Positions 45,187 to 54,362 of a DNA stretch of 64,000 bases are shown here, piece by piece. The notes below the pieces were generated by a model. The model searched no databases, was not told the DNA's origin, and saw only the letters and a list, made by a program, of their open reading frames with translations. Within the stretch, counting starts at the first letter, position 1; the number at the start of each line of letters is the position of its first letter. Origin of the DNA: Clostridium grantii DSM 8605 (GTDB taxonomy: Bacteria; Bacillota; Clostridia; Clostridiales; Clostridiaceae); assembly GCF_900129965.1 (NCBI RefSeq), contig NZ_FQXM01000020.1, positions 1-64,000 on the forward strand, written 5' to 3'. A program made the translations under genes and the position numbers.

Positions 45187-46623
45187 ATGGGAAAACTAAC
45201 GGGATTTAAGGAATATAAAAGAAAGAATTTTAAGAAAAGAGATATAAAAGCAAGAGTTGAGGATTATAAAGAAATATATATACCATCTTCAGATGAAGAG
45301 CTTCAAATTCAAGCGGCAAGATGTATGGAGTGCGGAGTTCCTTTCTGTAATTGGGGATGTCCTCTAGGTAATATTATTCCTGATTGGAATGATATGATAT
45401 ATAAAGATAATTGGGAAAAAGCATTTAAAAGACTTACTCTTACTAATAACTTCCCAGAATTCACAGGTAAAATATGTCCAGCTCCTTGTGAATCATCATG
45501 CACACTAGGAGTTAACAAACAACCTGTGTCAATTAGAGAAATTGAAGTAAGTATTATAGAAAAAGCTTTTGCAGAAGGATGGATAAAACCAAATCCACCT
45601 AAAATAAGAACAGGCAAAAAAGTTGCAGTAGTTGGATCAGGTCCAGCAGGGCTTGCTGTTGCAGCTGAATTAAACTCTGTAGGTCATGAAGTTGTGGTTT
45701 TTGAAAGAAATAATGAGATTGGTGGATTATTAAGATATGGTATCCCAGATTTCAAACTTGATAAAGCTGTAGTTCAAAGAAGAGTTGATCTTATGAAAGC
45801 TGAAGGAATAGAATTTAAAGCTGGCGTTAACGTTGGTATTGATGTTAAAGCAGAAGAACTAAAAGAAAACTATGATTCAGTAGTTTTAACAGGGGGATCT
45901 ACTATTCCAAGAGATTTAATCATAAAAGGAAGAGAATTTGAAGGAACTTATTTTGCAATGGACTTTTTAGCAAGTCAAAATAGAAGAGTTTCAGGAGAAA
46001 AAATAGATAAGTTTGATATAACTGCTGAAGGCAAAAATGTACTTGTAATTGGCGGAGGAGATACAGGGTCAGACTGTGTTGGAACTTCCGTAAGACATAA
46101 AGCTAAAAAAGTATATCAATTTGAAATTCTTCCAAAACCACCAGAAGAAAGAGATCCTTCAACACCTTGGCCATTATATCCAAAAGCATTAAAAACTACA
46201 ACTTCTCATGAAGAAGGTTGTGAAAGACAGTGGAGCGTGGCTACCAAAGAGATATTTGGAAAAGATGGTAAGGTAACTGGAGTTAAAGCTGTTAAAGTGG
46301 AATGGTCAAAAGATGAAAATGGAAGATTTACTATGTCAGAAGTAAAAGATAGTGAATTTGAATTTGAAGTAGACTTGGTTTTAATTGCTATGGGATTCGT
46401 ACATCCACAGCAAGAAGGACTTTTAAATGACTTAGGATTAAAATATGATGGAAGAGGAAATGTTTTCTCAGATGAGAATCATATGACTTCCGAAAAAGGA
46501 ATATTCACTGCAGGAGATATGAAAAACGGACAGTCTCTTGTAGTTAGAGCAATCTCAGATGGTAGAAAAACAGCTAAGTTTGTTGATGAATACTTGATGG
46601 GAGAAAGCTATTTAAATGGATAA
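45187..46623 (+). CDS. gltD: Glutamate synthase small subunit
   Basis: A 478-aa FAD/NAD(P)H-dependent reductase subunit. N-terminal Cys clusters RCMECGVPFCNWGCPLG and CPAPCESSCTLG bind 4Fe-4S; then two Rossmann folds, VAVVGSGPAGLAVAAELN (FAD) and VLVIGGGDTGSDCVG (NAD(P)H), ending with the FAD motif GIFTAGDMKNGQSLVVRAI. It feeds electrons to GltB. It follows gltB by 14 bases with a very strong AAGGGGGGTG ribosome site and ends in a clean terminator. Confidence 0.97.
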   Translation: MGKLTGFKEYKRKNFKKRDIKARVEDYKEIYIPSSDEELQIQAARCMECGVPFCNWGCPLGNIIPDWNDMIYKDNWEKAFKRLTLTNNFPEFTGKICPAPCESSCTLGVNKQPVSIREIEVSIIEKAFAEGWIKPNPPKIRTGKKVAVVGSGPAGLAVAAELNSVGHEVVVFERNNEIGGLLRYGIPDFKLDKAVVQRRVDLMKAEGIEFKAGVNVGIDVKAEELKENYDSVVLTGGSTIPRDLIIKGREFEGTYFAMDFLASQNRRVSGEKIDKFDITAEGKNVLVIGGGDTGSDCVGTSVRHKAKKVYQFEILPKPPEERDPSTPWPLYPKALKTTTSHEEGCERQWSVATKEIFGKDGKVTGVKAVKVEWSKDENGRFTMSEVKDSEFEFEVDLVLIAMGFVHPQQEGLLNDLGLKYDGRGNVFSDENHMTSEKGIFTAGDMKNGQSLVVRAISDGRKTAKFVDEYLMGESYLNG

Positions 46624-46630
46624 TAAAATG

Positions 46631-46657
46631 AGTGCAGCTATTAGCTGCACTTTTTTT
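46631..46657 (+). terminator. Terminator after gltBD
   Basis: AGTGCAGCT, ATT loop, AGCTGCACT, then TTTTTT. Confidence 0.92.
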
Positions 46658-46764
46658 ATAGTATAGGAATTTATAAATTCTATCCTATAGCGTTGGGAAA
46701 AAAGCATATATGCCTTTGTTCTTGTATTCAAAAATAACACATAATCATAAAATTTGATAATTAA

Positions 46765-46817
46765 CTTAATCGTAATTAACTTAATTACGGTTAAGTATTT
46801 TGCTATAAGGTTATAAT
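46765..46817 (+). promoter_or_regulatory. Palindromic operator and promoter, copy A
   Basis: CTTAATCGTAATT (46765-46777) and AATTACGGTTAAG (46783-46795) form 13-base arms with one mismatch. A TATAAT follows at 46812-46817. From here to about 46833 the sequence TATAATTATATTTATAAAGCAG is identical to copy B at 47902-47923. It lies 127 bases before the HEPN gene. The rest of 46660-46943 is AT-rich, with one more small hairpin near 46660-46690. Confidence 0.6.
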
Positions 46818-46943
46818 TATATTTATAAAGCAGCTCTGGATAAGATGAAAAATTTTGATAGCACGTTGTTAACGAGAACTGTTTTGTATATAATTATAGT
46901 ATGAGTATAGATATTTTATTTTTATGAAAGCAGGTATTAAATT

Positions 46944-47351
46944 ATGGATTTAAATATTAATGACGATATACGTTGGAAACAACGATATTCAAATTTCATA
47001 AAAGCTACTTCACAATTAACTGAATTTATTCAGAAAGATGAATTAAATAAATTTGAAGTTCAAGGTTTGATTCAATGTTTTGAATATACTTTTGAATTAG
47101 CATGGAAAACTATGAAGGATTATCTTGAAATAGAAGGATTTGAAGTGAAAAGTCCTAGATCTGCTATACAAGTTGCTTTTCAAACTGGGTTAATTATTGA
47201 AGGCCATATGTGGATAGATGCACTACAAAAAAGAAATTTAATGGCACACACATATAATGAAGATTATGCAATAGAAGCTGAAAACCTAATCAAAACTCAC
47301 TATTATCCATTGATAAAAAATCTTGAATCTAAATTGAGGGATGAAATATGA
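46944..47351 (+). CDS. HEPN-like toxin / nucleotidyltransferase substrate-binding protein (HI0074 type)
   Basis: A 135-aa all-helical protein of the HI0074 family. It has EVQGLIQCFEYTFELAWKTMKDYLE and the HEPN RNase motif RNLMAH (R-x4-H, about 97-102, followed by TY). In HEPN/MNT pairs this protein is an RNase toxin that the adjacent nucleotidyltransferase silences by adding AMP to the Tyr/RNase site. The ribosome site GAAAGCAGG is moderate. It overlaps the next gene by ATGA. The module sits next to an ABC remnant and a palindromic promoter, as in accessory islands. Confidence 0.88.
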   Translation: MDLNINDDIRWKQRYSNFIKATSQLTEFIQKDELNKFEVQGLIQCFEYTFELAWKTMKDYLEIEGFEVKSPRSAIQVAFQTGLIIEGHMWIDALQKRNLMAHTYNEDYAIEAENLIKTHYYPLIKNLESKLRDEI

Positions 47352-47653
47352 AGTTTGGATTAAGACAAATTGATTTACAATATATAATTTCTACCATTAG
47401 TAATATTGATGAAATAGAAAAAGCAATAATATTTGGATCAAGAGCAAAAGGTAATTATAAACAAGGTTCAGATATAGATATAGCTATTGTTGGTGAGAAG
47501 ATAAATTTTAGTGTAGTAGCCAGGCTTCATTCTATGCTTGAAGAATTTAGTCCAACGCCATATTTTTTTGATATTGTTGATTTTACACATTTAGAGCATA
47601 AAGATTTAAGTGAACATATTCAAAGGGTTGGGCAGATTATTTATGAGAGATAG
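47348..47653 (+). CDS. MNT-type minimal nucleotidyltransferase (antitoxin)
   Basis: A 101-aa protein with the nucleotidyltransferase signature IIFGSRAKGNYKQGSDIDIAIV (GS about 30, two Asp at about 43-45) and a later Asp in FFDIVDF as the third acidic residue. It corresponds to MntA-type antitoxins that transfer AMP to the HEPN partner. It overlaps the HEPN stop codon, so the toxin-first order is as in the known pairs. Confidence 0.9.
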   Translation: MKFGLRQIDLQYIISTISNIDEIEKAIIFGSRAKGNYKQGSDIDIAIVGEKINFSVVARLHSMLEEFSPTPYFFDIVDFTHLEHKDLSEHIQRVGQIIYER

Positions 47654-47655
47654 AA

Positions 47656-47828
47656 GTAAAAAGAAAGTTAAAAAGTATTCATTAGGTATGAAACAAAGGC
47701 TGGGAATTGCTCAAGCTATTATGGAAAATCCTAAAATAATTATATTGGATGAGCTAATGAATGGGCTGGACAAATTGCAAGTTGATACGCTTATCCTAGT
47801 GAAGGAAATTTATAATAAGAGTAGCTGA
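47656..47828 (+). pseudogene. ABC transporter ATPase fragment
   Basis: Reads DRSKKKVKKYSLGMKQRLGIAQAIMENPKIIILDELMNGLDKLQVDTLILVKEIYNKSS. This is the signature (YSLGMKQR) to D-loop part of an ABC ATPase, with the Walker A half missing and the usual Pro changed to Leu (LDEL instead of LDEP). It starts 2 bases after the MNT stop, so the toxin-antitoxin pair appears to have landed on an older ABC gene. Confidence 0.8.
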
Positions 47829-47840
47829 ATTTCAAAACTA

Positions 47841-47923
47841 CTTAATCAAGATTAACTTAATCGTAATTAAGTTAATCTTGATTAAGTGGTTTATTTTAGG
47901 GTATAATTATATTTATAAAGCAG
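47841..47923 (+). promoter_or_regulatory. 46-bp palindrome and promoter, copy B
   Basis: Two perfect 21-base arms (47841-47861 and 47866-47886) around the loop CGTA. Its right arm contains the -35 TTGATT (47878-47883); after 18 bases comes TATAAT (47902-47907). The bases 47902-47923 repeat copy A. The palindrome overlapping the -35 looks like a repressor site. It could also act as a weak terminator for the upstream fragment. Confidence 0.7.
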
Positions 47924-47938
47924 TTGGAGGAGATAAAT

Positions 47939-49336
47939 ATGTTTATAGCCAGAAATATTGAAATTGATAGATTAAATAAACTATATATAGAAAATAAATT
48001 TCAATTTATTGTTATGTACGGTAGAAGAAGAGTTGGCAAGACTAGACTTCTAATTGAATTTTGTAAAGGAAAGGAATATATTTTTTTTGCTGCAGAAGAA
48101 TATAATGATAAAATGGGATTAGAACGATTTTCTAGAGCGATTTTGGAATATTTTGATTTGGCAAAATTTATGCCATCATTTGAGAATTGGGAAAAAGCTT
48201 TTAAGTTTTTAGCAAGTAAAAGCACTGAGAAACAAATTGTTTTAGTTATTGATGAATTTCCTTATTTAGTAACCTCAAATAAAAGTTTAACATCAATATT
48301 GCAAAATTTAATTGATCACACGCTAAAAGATTCAAAATTGTATATTGTGATTTGTGGTTCATCAATGAGTTTTATGGAAAAAGAAGTACTTTCTTATAAA
48401 AGTCCTTTGTATGGCAGAAGAACCGCTCAGCTTAAAATAGAGCCTTTTGATTTTTTTGATAGTATAAAATTTTTCCCCAATAGAGAATTTGATGAAAAGG
48501 TAAAAGCCTATGGGGTATTAGGTGGTATACCTCAATATTTATTAAAATTTGAAGAAAGTAAATCCATTGAAGAAAACATAAAAGAGCATTTATTAGAAAA
48601 AATAAGTTATTTACATGAGGAACCATTGAATTTATTGAAGCAGGAACTAAGAGAGCCAGCTATATATAATTCAATAATTGAAGCAATAGCTTTAGGGTAT
48701 AGTAAATCCAATGAAATTTCCACTAAAATTGGAGAAGATTCTAGTAAGAGCGCTAATTATTTAAAATCCTTAATAGAGCTACAATTAGTAAAAAAACAAG
48801 TGCCTGTTGGTGAAAAAGATAATTCTAGAAAAACTATATATAAACTAAAGGACAATCTGTTTAAATTCTGGTATAGATTTATATTCAGTAATATAAGTCT
48901 TATTGACCAAGAAATGATAGAGTATACTTATGATAAAAAAATTGAGCCTTATTTTAGTGACTACCTGGGAGGAATTTTTGAAGATATATGCATAGATTAT
49001 TTAATAAGAAAGAATAAGAAATTTCAATTGCCCTTTGTGTTTGAAAAAATAGGCGGTTGGTGGGGAAATAATCCAATTAAAAAGCAGCAAGAAGAGATAG
49101 ATATTCTTGCTATTGGGGAGGATAATGCTTTAATTGGAGAGTGTAAATGGAAAAATGAAAAGCTAGGTATGAAAGTTGTAAATGACTTAATAGAAAAAGC
49201 AAGTATTCTACCATACACAAATAAATATTATATATTTTTTTCTAAGAGTGGTTTTACTTGTGAAGTTGAGAAATTTGCCCATGATAATGAAAATATACTA
49301 TTAAAAGAATTCGATAATAATAGCAATAAAATATAA
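47939..49336 (+). CDS. AAA ATPase with DUF234 PD-(D/E)XK domain
   Basis: A 465-aa protein. N-terminal ATPase: VMYGRRRVGKTRLLIEF (Walker A, about 24-34), VLVIDEFPYLV (Walker B, about 106-112), CGSSMSFMEKEVLSYKSPLYGRRTAQLKIEPF, then a winged helix and DUF234 with the nuclease-like core EEIDILAIGEDNALIGECKW (D...ExK, about 390-410). This archaeal-type ATPase family is common in bacteria and mobile islands; its role is not settled. I start it at the ATG at 47939 since GGAGGAG is 6 bases before; the TTG at 47924 would be part of that site. It ends in a terminator. Confidence 0.88.
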   Translation: MFIARNIEIDRLNKLYIENKFQFIVMYGRRRVGKTRLLIEFCKGKEYIFFAAEEYNDKMGLERFSRAILEYFDLAKFMPSFENWEKAFKFLASKSTEKQIVLVIDEFPYLVTSNKSLTSILQNLIDHTLKDSKLYIVICGSSMSFMEKEVLSYKSPLYGRRTAQLKIEPFDFFDSIKFFPNREFDEKVKAYGVLGGIPQYLLKFEESKSIEENIKEHLLEKISYLHEEPLNLLKQELREPAIYNSIIEAIALGYSKSNEISTKIGEDSSKSANYLKSLIELQLVKKQVPVGEKDNSRKTIYKLKDNLFKFWYRFIFSNISLIDQEMIEYTYDKKIEPYFSDYLGGIFEDICIDYLIRKNKKFQLPFVFEKIGGWWGNNPIKKQQEEIDILAIGEDNALIGECKWKNEKLGMKVVNDLIEKASILPYTNKYYIFFSKSGFTCEVEKFAHDNENILLKEFDNNSNKI

Positions 49337-49345
49337 GTATGAGAG

Positions 49346-49385
49346 TAACCAATAGAGAGAGAAAACTATTGGTTGCTTTTTATTA
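49346..49385 (+). terminator. Terminator after the DUF234 gene
   Basis: AGTAACCAATAG and CTATTGGTTGCT (12-base arms with one wobble), then TTTTTA. Confidence 0.85.
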
Positions 49386-49386
49386 G

Positions 49387-49427
49387 TAAAAAGAGAGTTA
49401 TTTGTAATCAAACAACTCTCTTTACAT
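49387..49427. repeat. Second hairpin before the two-component genes
   Basis: GTAAAAAGAGAGTT and AACTCTCTTTAC with TTTG/CAAA inside form a long stem. With no T-run it is not a good terminator, and it may be an operator for the response-regulator gene. Confidence 0.45.
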
Positions 49428-49518
49428 TTTCTTTACGAATATTAAAGATTTCTTCAAACTTTTAATATATTATATATATAAACTACTACTTTAAGAAGTT
49501 TATAGGAGGAAATACTCA

Positions 49519-50205
49519 ATGAATATTTTATTAGTGGATGATGAGAAACTTCTTGTAAAAGGCTTAAGAAAAAGCCTTGAAAAAGAAGGGTATACTGTAT
49601 TTGTAGCTTATGATGGAAAAGAAGCATTAAAGCAATTAAAAACTAGGGCAATAGATTTTATTCTTTTAGATCTTATGTTACCAGAGATAGATGGGATGAC
49701 TTTATGCAAAAGGATTAGGGAAGATAGTAATGTACCAATAATTATGCTAACTGCAAAAGATGATTATATAGATAAAATTTTAGGATTAGAATTTGGGGCA
49801 GACGATTATGTGACCAAACCCTTTCATACACGTGAATTAATAACTAGAATAAAAGTTATTTGTAGAAGAGTGGAGAAAACAAACATAGTTAAAAGCATTA
49901 TTGAATCTGGAGATTTATGTGTAAATGAAGTAGAAAGAACAGTTTGTAAAAAGGGTAATATATTATCTCTGACAGCTAAAGAATTTGATATTCTGCTTTA
50001 TCTTATTCAGAATAAAAGTAGGGTTTTTTCAAGAGAACAAATATTTGAACTTGTTTGGGATGAGATTAGCTTTGATACAAGGACCGTAGATGTACATATA
50101 AAAAATTTAAGAAGCAAAATAGAGGACAAGCCCTCAGATCCTAAATATATTATTACTAAATGGGGAGTGGGGTATTATTTTAGAAAGGATTCTAACCATG
50201 GGTAG
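49519..50205 (+). CDS. OmpR-family response regulator
   Basis: A 228-aa regulator: receiver domain with DDEK acidic pocket (residues 7-8), phospho-acceptor Asp51 (FILLDLMLPEIDG) and Lys in VTKPFHTRELITRI, then a winged-helix DNA-binding domain (LTAKEFDILLYLIQNKSRVFSREQIFELVWDEISFDTRTVDVHIKNLRSKIE). The AGGAGGAA ribosome site is ideal. It overlaps the kinase gene by 8 bases. The likely target is its own operon and the lipoprotein gene downstream. Confidence 0.95.
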   Translation: MNILLVDDEKLLVKGLRKSLEKEGYTVFVAYDGKEALKQLKTRAIDFILLDLMLPEIDGMTLCKRIREDSNVPIIMLTAKDDYIDKILGLEFGADDYVTKPFHTRELITRIKVICRRVEKTNIVKSIIESGDLCVNEVERTVCKKGNILSLTAKEFDILLYLIQNKSRVFSREQIFELVWDEISFDTRTVDVHIKNLRSKIEDKPSDPKYIITKWGVGYYFRKDSNHG

Positions 50206-51610
50206 AAAAATTTATAAGAGAATAAGGAATAGATTTTTCAAAAGACTATCAGTTAGGTTGTCAGTTACATATGGTTTGATATTTCTAGTATCAATAGCTT
50301 GTTTAGATACTCTTTTAATTTATAATTATAGCAAATCACAATATGATAAAAATGAAGAGAGGTATTCAAATATTGTGGATACCATAGCTTTTATGAAGGA
50401 GTATAGCTCACAAAGCTATGGGGATTTTATTCCGCTATTATCAACACAGGTAGAAGATTTTGATGATAGAGTAATATTGATGGATAGCTCAGGATTAGTT
50501 TTAATGGATAACTTTGGAGTTTATAAAGATCAGACTATAAACAATAATGAAGTTAGCAATGTTATTGAAACAATGGGAAGCAATGTTGGATATTATGAAT
50601 ATAAGGGAAAGAAAATGATGATGATAGCTATCCCTATTATGAATGAAAATTCTATAGAGAATATTGTTCTTTTTTCAGCTTATGTTGAAATAATTAAGGG
50701 TAAGGTCAGCTCTTTTAATAAACTAGTGATTTTCACATCTATGGTTATATCTTTATTTTTTATAATTTTGTCCTTTATAAGTACTAGAAAAATTGTTGCG
50801 CCTATTCGTACTTTAACCATAGCTTCCAGAAAAATTCAGAATGGGGAATTAAACACAAAGGTTAACATTATTAGAGAAGATGAAATAGGAACGCTGGCTA
50901 ATACCTTTAATAATATGAGTGAAGAACTATATAAGATTGATGTGAATAGACGGGAGTTTGTTAGTTCTGTATCTCATGAATTCAAGACCCCCTTAGCTGC
51001 AATTAGAGTTTTAATTGAGTCCTTAGATGATAAGGATGAGAAAGACACCTACATAGAATATATGAATGATATATATGAAGAAACTACTAGACTTTCAATA
51101 ATGGTAAATTCTCTGTTAACAGCAAGCAGACTTGAAGAAACAAAGATTCAAAAAGAAGTTATAAATTTAAAAAAGGAAATATATGAAGTATATAAATTAT
51201 TAATGCCTTTGGCAAAGGATAAAAGTATTAAGCTAGAGAATTATTGTGCAGATGACTTTACTATAGAAGGGGACAGGGGTTGCATTAAAGAAATTTTAAT
51301 TAATTTAGTGGATAACTCTATAAAATATGGGGTTGCAGGTGGATATGTAAGTATAACTACTTTTAACGAAAATGATGAACAAAGTAGAGGCATAAAAATT
51401 ACTGATAACGGATTAGGCATTTCGGATAAGCATATAAATTTTATATTTGATAATTTTTATACTGCTGATAAATCTCGTGCTTTTGATAAAAAAGGAAGCG
51501 GCATAGGACTTTATATAGTAATGAAGCTGGTTCAACTTCATCAATGGAATATTTCTGTGGAGAGCACATTGGGAAAAGGGAGTATTTTTAACTTATATTT
51601 TAGTGAATAA
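50198..51610 (+). CDS. Membrane sensor histidine kinase
   Basis: A 470-aa kinase. TM1 at about 22-42, an extracellular sensor of about 130 residues, TM2 at about 175-195, HAMP (TIASRKIQNGELNTKVNIIREDEIGTLANTFNNM), HisKA with His260 (VSHEFKTPLAAIRVLIESL), and HATPase_c with NLVDNSIKYG, ITDNGLGIS and GSGIGLYIV. It pairs with the response regulator just upstream. The signal is not known; the adjacent lipoprotein gene suggests an envelope-related one. Confidence 0.95.
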   Translation: MGRKIYKRIRNRFFKRLSVRLSVTYGLIFLVSIACLDTLLIYNYSKSQYDKNEERYSNIVDTIAFMKEYSSQSYGDFIPLLSTQVEDFDDRVILMDSSGLVLMDNFGVYKDQTINNNEVSNVIETMGSNVGYYEYKGKKMMMIAIPIMNENSIENIVLFSAYVEIIKGKVSSFNKLVIFTSMVISLFFIILSFISTRKIVAPIRTLTIASRKIQNGELNTKVNIIREDEIGTLANTFNNMSEELYKIDVNRREFVSSVSHEFKTPLAAIRVLIESLDDKDEKDTYIEYMNDIYEETTRLSIMVNSLLTASRLEETKIQKEVINLKKEIYEVYKLLMPLAKDKSIKLENYCADDFTIEGDRGCIKEILINLVDNSIKYGVAGGYVSITTFNENDEQSRGIKITDNGLGISDKHINFIFDNFYTADKSRAFDKKGSGIGLYIVMKLVQLHQWNISVESTLGKGSIFNLYFSE

Positions 51611-51717
51611 AAAGCTTTGATTTTTCTTCACTATTTCTTTGCAAATCTTAAATTTATCTTTAGAAATTTCAGGTACTATTGATTTTATAGGATAAATAGA
51701 AAAGGGGATTTGATTAT

Positions 51718-53385
51718 ATGATATCTAAAAAATTGATAAAAAAATTTAACATGGTTATTCTAATTTTGTTTACTTTAGCTTTAGGAGCTTGTAATTTCTC
51801 AAAGAACAGTAACGGTATAATACCTCCAGAAAGAGGAGTAGAAGAGATTAATGATTCTATTGTGGAGGGTCAAGTAGATGAGAATAATACCTATGAAATT
51901 GGAAACACAAGTGGGAATCTCTTAATTGCAGGCATCATTGCAGAAAAAGGGGATTGGATATATTATTCGAACGTTTCTGATAATATGAGGTTATACAAGA
52001 AAAAGAAAGATGGCTCTGAGCAAGCAATTTTGTCAGAAAGAACGGCTTATTTTGTCAATGTGGTAGGGCAGTGGGTCTACTTTTATGCTGGATTTGGAGA
52101 CAAGGAGACTGGTGAACCTGGAATATATAGAGTGAAGAGTGATGGTACTCAGGAAGAAATAATAATTAGTGAGGGCTTAGATGAAAATATTAATCATCTT
52201 GTGGTAATAGGCCAATATATTTACTACTCATCAATGGAATTTGATTTATCTGATGGAGCTGTAGAGCATAGAGTTTCAGAACAGAGTGGGGACAGTCTAT
52301 ATAAAATAAAAGTAGATGGTAGCTCAAAGGAAAAAATCCTAGATAAAACTTTAGGAAAATTTTTGATATATGGGGATAGTGTATATTACTCCTCAAAAGA
52401 ATCTAATAATTATAATGACTTGTATAAGAAATCTTTAGCAGGCGGAGCTGCTACTAAAATAATAAGTGGGATAACTTCAGAATTTTTAATAGAGGATAAG
52501 TATATATACTTCAAAGACAGTGAAGGATTTGGCAATTTATATAGAAAAAATATAGATGCAGGGGAGGGTGAAAAAATCATAGAGGATGTAGCTTATTTTA
52601 ATGTAGATAATGATTGGATATACTATACTAAATCAAAAGAAATAACTACAAAGATATCAGATAATGGGGATAGTGTTACTGATATAATGAATACAGGGTT
52701 ATATAGAATTAATAAAAATGGCGAAGAGTCACAAAAAGTATTAACTGAATCTAAGGAACTTATGGATTCAGATTCCAGCAGTATATATATAACTGATGAT
52801 TCAATATACTGTTGGAATGCAAATGTAGATACACAAGAGGAATTTTTATCTAGCGATATGAAATTATTTAATATTAGTAAAGACGACAATGAAGTTAAAT
52901 TTATTAATAAAGGAGTATTTAATATAAGTTTAGAAGCACTTGAGGATAATATAAGAGAAGATGTAAATTTACTAAAATTATCTATTCAAGAGGATATTAT
53001 TTATAATAATTATTTTATAGATTTCGATGATAGTCTTTTAAAAGATTTAGAACCCTTATCCATATGTAGATTCTTTATATATAGCGCAGAAACAAATAAT
53101 TACAAAATGGCTGTTGAGTTATACGCTAAGGATAAAGATTCAGAGGGCGTATTGAAGCAGCAATACTTTAATAATATAGCCAATAATGATAATGTTAAAA
53201 ATACTCTTAATAATGCAGAGACTATCCAGATTAGATATAGTAAAGGTAATACAGAAGCTACAATTATTTTTAATAATTCTAGGCTTCTAGAAAATGATGA
53301 AGAAATCCCAGAATCCTCTCAGGTATTTATATTAAGTAAAGATGAAGACGGGATTTGGAAGGTGGATTTTTCACCAAAACTGTAA
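51718..53385 (+). CDS. DUF5050-type beta-propeller lipoprotein
   Basis: A 555-aa lipoprotein with a signal peptide ending LALGAC (Cys25 lipidated) and repeated units of the form GDWIYYSN...LYKKKKDGSE, VGQWVYFYAG, GQYIYYSS, GDSVYYSS and NDWIYYTKS, the W/Y-IYY pattern of DUF5050 propellers. The C-terminal third is a separate domain (VNLLKLSIQEDIIYNNYF, then a spore-germination-type GerMN-like fold is possible but not certain). It follows the kinase by 107 bases, likely a partner or target of the two-component system. Confidence 0.8.
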   Translation: MISKKLIKKFNMVILILFTLALGACNFSKNSNGIIPPERGVEEINDSIVEGQVDENNTYEIGNTSGNLLIAGIIAEKGDWIYYSNVSDNMRLYKKKKDGSEQAILSERTAYFVNVVGQWVYFYAGFGDKETGEPGIYRVKSDGTQEEIIISEGLDENINHLVVIGQYIYYSSMEFDLSDGAVEHRVSEQSGDSLYKIKVDGSSKEKILDKTLGKFLIYGDSVYYSSKESNNYNDLYKKSLAGGAATKIISGITSEFLIEDKYIYFKDSEGFGNLYRKNIDAGEGEKIIEDVAYFNVDNDWIYYTKSKEITTKISDNGDSVTDIMNTGLYRINKNGEESQKVLTESKELMDSDSSSIYITDDSIYCWNANVDTQEEFLSSDMKLFNISKDDNEVKFINKGVFNISLEALEDNIREDVNLLKLSIQEDIIYNNYFIDFDDSLLKDLEPLSICRFFIYSAETNNYKMAVELYAKDKDSEGVLKQQYFNNIANNDNVKNTLNNAETIQIRYSKGNTEATIIFNNSRLLENDEEIPESSQVFILSKDEDGIWKVDFSPKL

Positions 53386-53518
53386 TATTATATATGACTT
53401 TTAGTTTCTGTATTTATAATGGTTACATTAGAAAAGCTTTGGCATAAAATAAAAACATAGGCAAAATATAAATAAACTAGAATATGTTTATTTATAAGTA
53501 ATTAAAGAGGAGCGTACT

Positions 53519-54295
53519 ATGTTTTATTATCCTTTTAGCCCAATTAACCCAGCATATCTTTTGACACAGCAATTAAAGGAAAACACTCTTATACTTGATT
53601 TTAAATATGGGGATGTTACAGGTGATGGAGTTTTTGATATTGTGTATTTGATTGGTGAAAAGAATTTTGGAGAGGAAAGTAGTTTTATAGAGAATATAAG
53701 ATTAGTTATTATTGATGGTGCTACTTATTTTGTGGAAATGATATCATTTGAAAGTGATGGGGGGTATAATCCTAGGTTGTTTTTAGGTGATTTTACAGGA
53801 AATAAAGTAGATGATATATTAATCAGTATTTTCTCTGGTGGAAGTGGTGGCATGAGTTGGTATTATATTTTTTCTTATTTGAATAATAAAGTTAAAAAAT
53901 TATTTGACTATGAAGTATATAATAATGAATATAAATATCAAGTTAACTACCAAGATAATTACAAGGTAGAGGTTATAAGTGAGAATTTAATGAAGAAATA
54001 TATTATTGATATTCAAGATAAAGGGGAAGAATACTTATCTAAGCTTTACGATGAAAATGGAAAACTAAAGGAACCAATTCAGGGTTATGTCAATCCTTTA
54101 AGTGGACTATATCCTATTGATTATAATGGAGATAGAGTTTATGAGCTTTTCACTTTACGTCGAGTTATTGGGTTATATAATGCGGATTCTTTGGGTGTGG
54201 TTCAAACTTCACTTCAATGGAAAGAAAGGGATTTCCAACCTTGGTTTGAGTATTTGGCGGTATATGGAAGTGATATAAAGGAAAAAAGAATATAG
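53519..54295 (+). CDS. VCBS/FG-GAP-like calcium-binding protein
   Basis: A 258-aa protein with FG-GAP/EF-hand-like loops: KYGDVTGDGVFDIVYLIG (DxTGDGxxD), FLGDFTGNKVDDILISIFSGGSGG and PIDYNGDRVYELF. These usually bind Ca2+ in beta-propeller repeats. There is no signal peptide, so the protein is either cytosolic or leaves the cell by an unclear route. The ribosome site AAAGAGGAGC is strong. It is separated from the lipoprotein gene by 133 bases with no clear terminator. Confidence 0.7.
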   Translation: MFYYPFSPINPAYLLTQQLKENTLILDFKYGDVTGDGVFDIVYLIGEKNFGEESSFIENIRLVIIDGATYFVEMISFESDGGYNPRLFLGDFTGNKVDDILISIFSGGSGGMSWYYIFSYLNNKVKKLFDYEVYNNEYKYQVNYQDNYKVEVISENLMKKYIIDIQDKGEEYLSKLYDENGKLKEPIQGYVNPLSGLYPIDYNGDRVYELFTLRRVIGLYNADSLGVVQTSLQWKERDFQPWFEYLAVYGSDIKEKRI

Positions 54296-54302
54296 ATCAT
54301 AA

Positions 54303-54343
54303 GCCATTATCACTTTACAATTTTTCAGTAAAGTGATACTGGC
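54303..54343. terminator. Bidirectional terminator between convergent genes
   Basis: GCCA-T-TATCACTTTAC and GTAAAGTGATA-C-TGGC pair over 15 positions with one mismatch; it separates the VCBS-like gene from the minus-strand Fe-S gene. Confidence 0.85.
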
Positions 54344-54362
54344 CTTTGTTCTATATATGCCT

